Below, piece after piece: positions 62,450 through 64,000 of a stretch of DNA of 64,000 nt (position 1 is its first letter; each line of letters opens with the position of its first letter). The translations under genes and the position numbers were made by a program. Origin of the DNA: Ryuthela nishihirai (lineage: Eukaryota; Arthropoda; Arachnida; Araneae; Heptathelidae); NCBI GenBank assembly GCA_038380435.1, contig JAWZYU010000001.1, positions 14,736,001 through 14,800,000 on the forward strand, given 5' to 3'. The notes below the pieces were generated by a model. It had not been told where the DNA came from. It saw only the letters and a program-made list of their open reading frames with translations, and did not search any database.

Positions 62450-64000
62450 TAATTAAAGATTAAAAATTTTAAAAGAGTGCCTTTTTAACTTATATTTGAA
62501 AGATTTAGATAAAATATTTGACCATGGAATCCATTTCGAGACCTATGCAGATGACATCACCTTTTGGACCATTGATGCAAATATTAATTTAATTCAAAAA
62601 AGACTGCAACATACACTAATTAAATTAAATACATTTTTAAATAATATAAATCTCAAAATTTCCATAGGGAAAACAAATATAATATATTTTCACAAAAAAA
62701 AGTCTTCCTCAAGAATTTAATCTCAAAATTAATCAAGAAACTATTTCAATCGTTAACAATATTAAATTTTTAAGATTAAATGTAGATTCTAAATTAATCT
62801 GTGGACAATACATGAAATCAGCTAGAGGAAAGGCATCAAAATTATATAATTTTATGAGATATTTAGGATATTCAAAATGGAGATGTTCCCCAAAAAAATA
62901 ATTTTAATATACAAATCAATTATTCTACCAAAATCTTTTTATGGTATCGAATTACTGAATACTATTTCAAAAACTAAACTGAAATCCCTAGAAAGTATTC
63001 AAGCTAAAATGCTAAAATTCTGCCTAGGTATAATACAAAGTTCATTTAATTTAGATGTCTACGCTGAAACGGCAATTCCATCTCTGGAATTGCAAAAAAA
63101 ATATTCGTTATCCAACCTTATATTTAGAATCATATCCAAAAACAGAACACACCCAATTATAGACAAACTCATCAATAACTTTCAAGACACTACTATTAAT
63201 GACTTTCCCGATAAAAATAAATTACTTAAAATTATAAATAACCACACTAGTGGAAACTACTTTCCTAACTTCCCCTTCTGGATATCACCTACTCCTATCG
63301 TAATAAAAAATATTCAAGGCATAGAATCAAAAAATTTATACGATTAATCCTGTTTAAAAATTCTATCAGAAATTCATCTTAATAATTTCTATCAAAACTT
63401 CATACATATTTACACTGATGGCTCTGCTGATTGTCACAAAGCTACATCATCAGGTGCCTTTACCTGTCCATCAGAAAAATTTACATATAAATTTAAATTC
63501 AATAAGTATTCTCCAGTCATTATTACTGAACTCACAGCAATTGTTTTAGCCATGAATTGGGCCAAAAAGTTAAAACAAAAAGAATATAGTAATACTAACC
63601 GATAGTAAATCATCATTAGAAATGATTCTTAATAATCCATTATATTCTAACTTTTCAATATTCTTAAATGACATTTATATTTTAATATATGATCATTTAT
63701 TTTTAAATAATGTTATTTTCCTACAATGGGTTCCTGCCCATTGTGGAATTCAATATAATGCACAAGCAGATATATTAGCAAAACAAGCTAAAGAATGAAA
63801 CAATACTATGGATCCACCTTTCATGTTTAATATATCTAAAATGAATAATAAACTTAAATGCTATAATGAATTACAGGAATGGTATATAAATAGTGCATCT
63901 AACACACACCGTTTTAAAATATCTCCTAACATTTCAAAATATCAAAACTTTGGATTAAAAAAGAAAGAAATCACTGCCATTCTAAGAATTAAAGTAAATA
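62450..64000 (+). mobile_element. LINE with RT and RNase H, 5'-truncated, runs off the window
   Basis: RT from CLFNLYLKDLDKIFD through the catalytic ETYADDITFW (62535-62570) and NLKISIGKTNIIYF (62650-62690). After a frameshift, NIKFLRLNVDSKL (62760) and KSARGKASKLYNF. Then KSIILPKSFYGIELL (62915) and LEIQAKMLKF-like sequence. RNase H has HIYTDGSAD (63410), VIITELTAIVLAMNW (63520), LTDSKSSLEM in a shifted frame (63597), and LQWVPAHCGI then QADILAKQA (63720-63790). Several frameshifts and stops make it inactive. The 3' end lies beyond 64000. It is an I/Jockey-group element, related to but distinct from the 60.2-kb LINE. Confidence 0.85.

Overview
This window is eukaryotic, AT-rich and almost entirely repetitive. 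No intact gene was found. The repeat content points to an arthropod, and a chelicerate such as a spider is my best guess. That guess rests on the mixture of tRNA-derived SINEs, decayed mariner, Tc1 and hAT elements, RNase H-bearing LINEs and a Polinton-like polymerase fragment. The species cannot be fixed from the sequence alone. Almost every open frame longer than 60 codons falls inside a repeat and either shows frameshifts or is only an antisense shadow.

Two tRNA-derived SINE families dominate. SINE-A is about 385 bp, with head boxes TGGCTCAGTCGGTAG and GGTTCGAGTCCC and a tail of CAACCCA units. It occurs about 18 times, and several copies keep exact target-site duplications of 9 to 13 bp. 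SINE-B is about 190 bp, with a Ser/Leu-type head GTGGCCGAGTGGTTAG and a tail ending GCAGCTGCTTGAGGG. It occurs nine times. Two SINE-A insertions have an empty paralogous site elsewhere in this same window, which proves them to be mobile units.

Layout. 1-12 kb: hairpins, a Tc1 remnant split by SINE-A, dispersed repeat R, and a perfect fold-back MITE at 8.7 kb. 12-13.2 kb: the one plausible host exon (minus strand, with a splice donor), then a long-armed MITE. 13.2-17.6 kb: a minus-strand RTE-type LINE that was invaded by a mariner, which was itself invaded by an 850-bp hAT-like MITE. 20.8-21.6 kb: a decayed copy of a repetitive protein family. 26.8-28.2 kb: a whole but decayed Tc1 element. 33.4-37 kb: fold-back MITE, diverged tandem array, and two 34-bp minisatellite arrays in opposite orientation linked to an inverted unique core. 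37.4-40.05 kb: a complete hAT element with TIRs and 8-bp TSDs. 45.2-51.3 kb: a 6-kb inverted duplication with 1.68-kb arms. 52.3-54.3 kb: a second block of the diverged tandem family. 54.7-56.1 kb: an RTE LINE 3' end followed directly by minisatellite. 60.2-64 kb: a Polinton-like C2H2/DNA-polymerase-B N-terminal gene remnant, broken by one LINE in its leader (12-bp TSD) and by a second LINE in its coding region.

The genes do not form a pathway. They record successive insertions, and the relative order of several can be read directly. The least explained structures are the 6-kb inverted duplication, the minisatellite/unique-core pair and the candidate exon at 12.04-12.19 kb.
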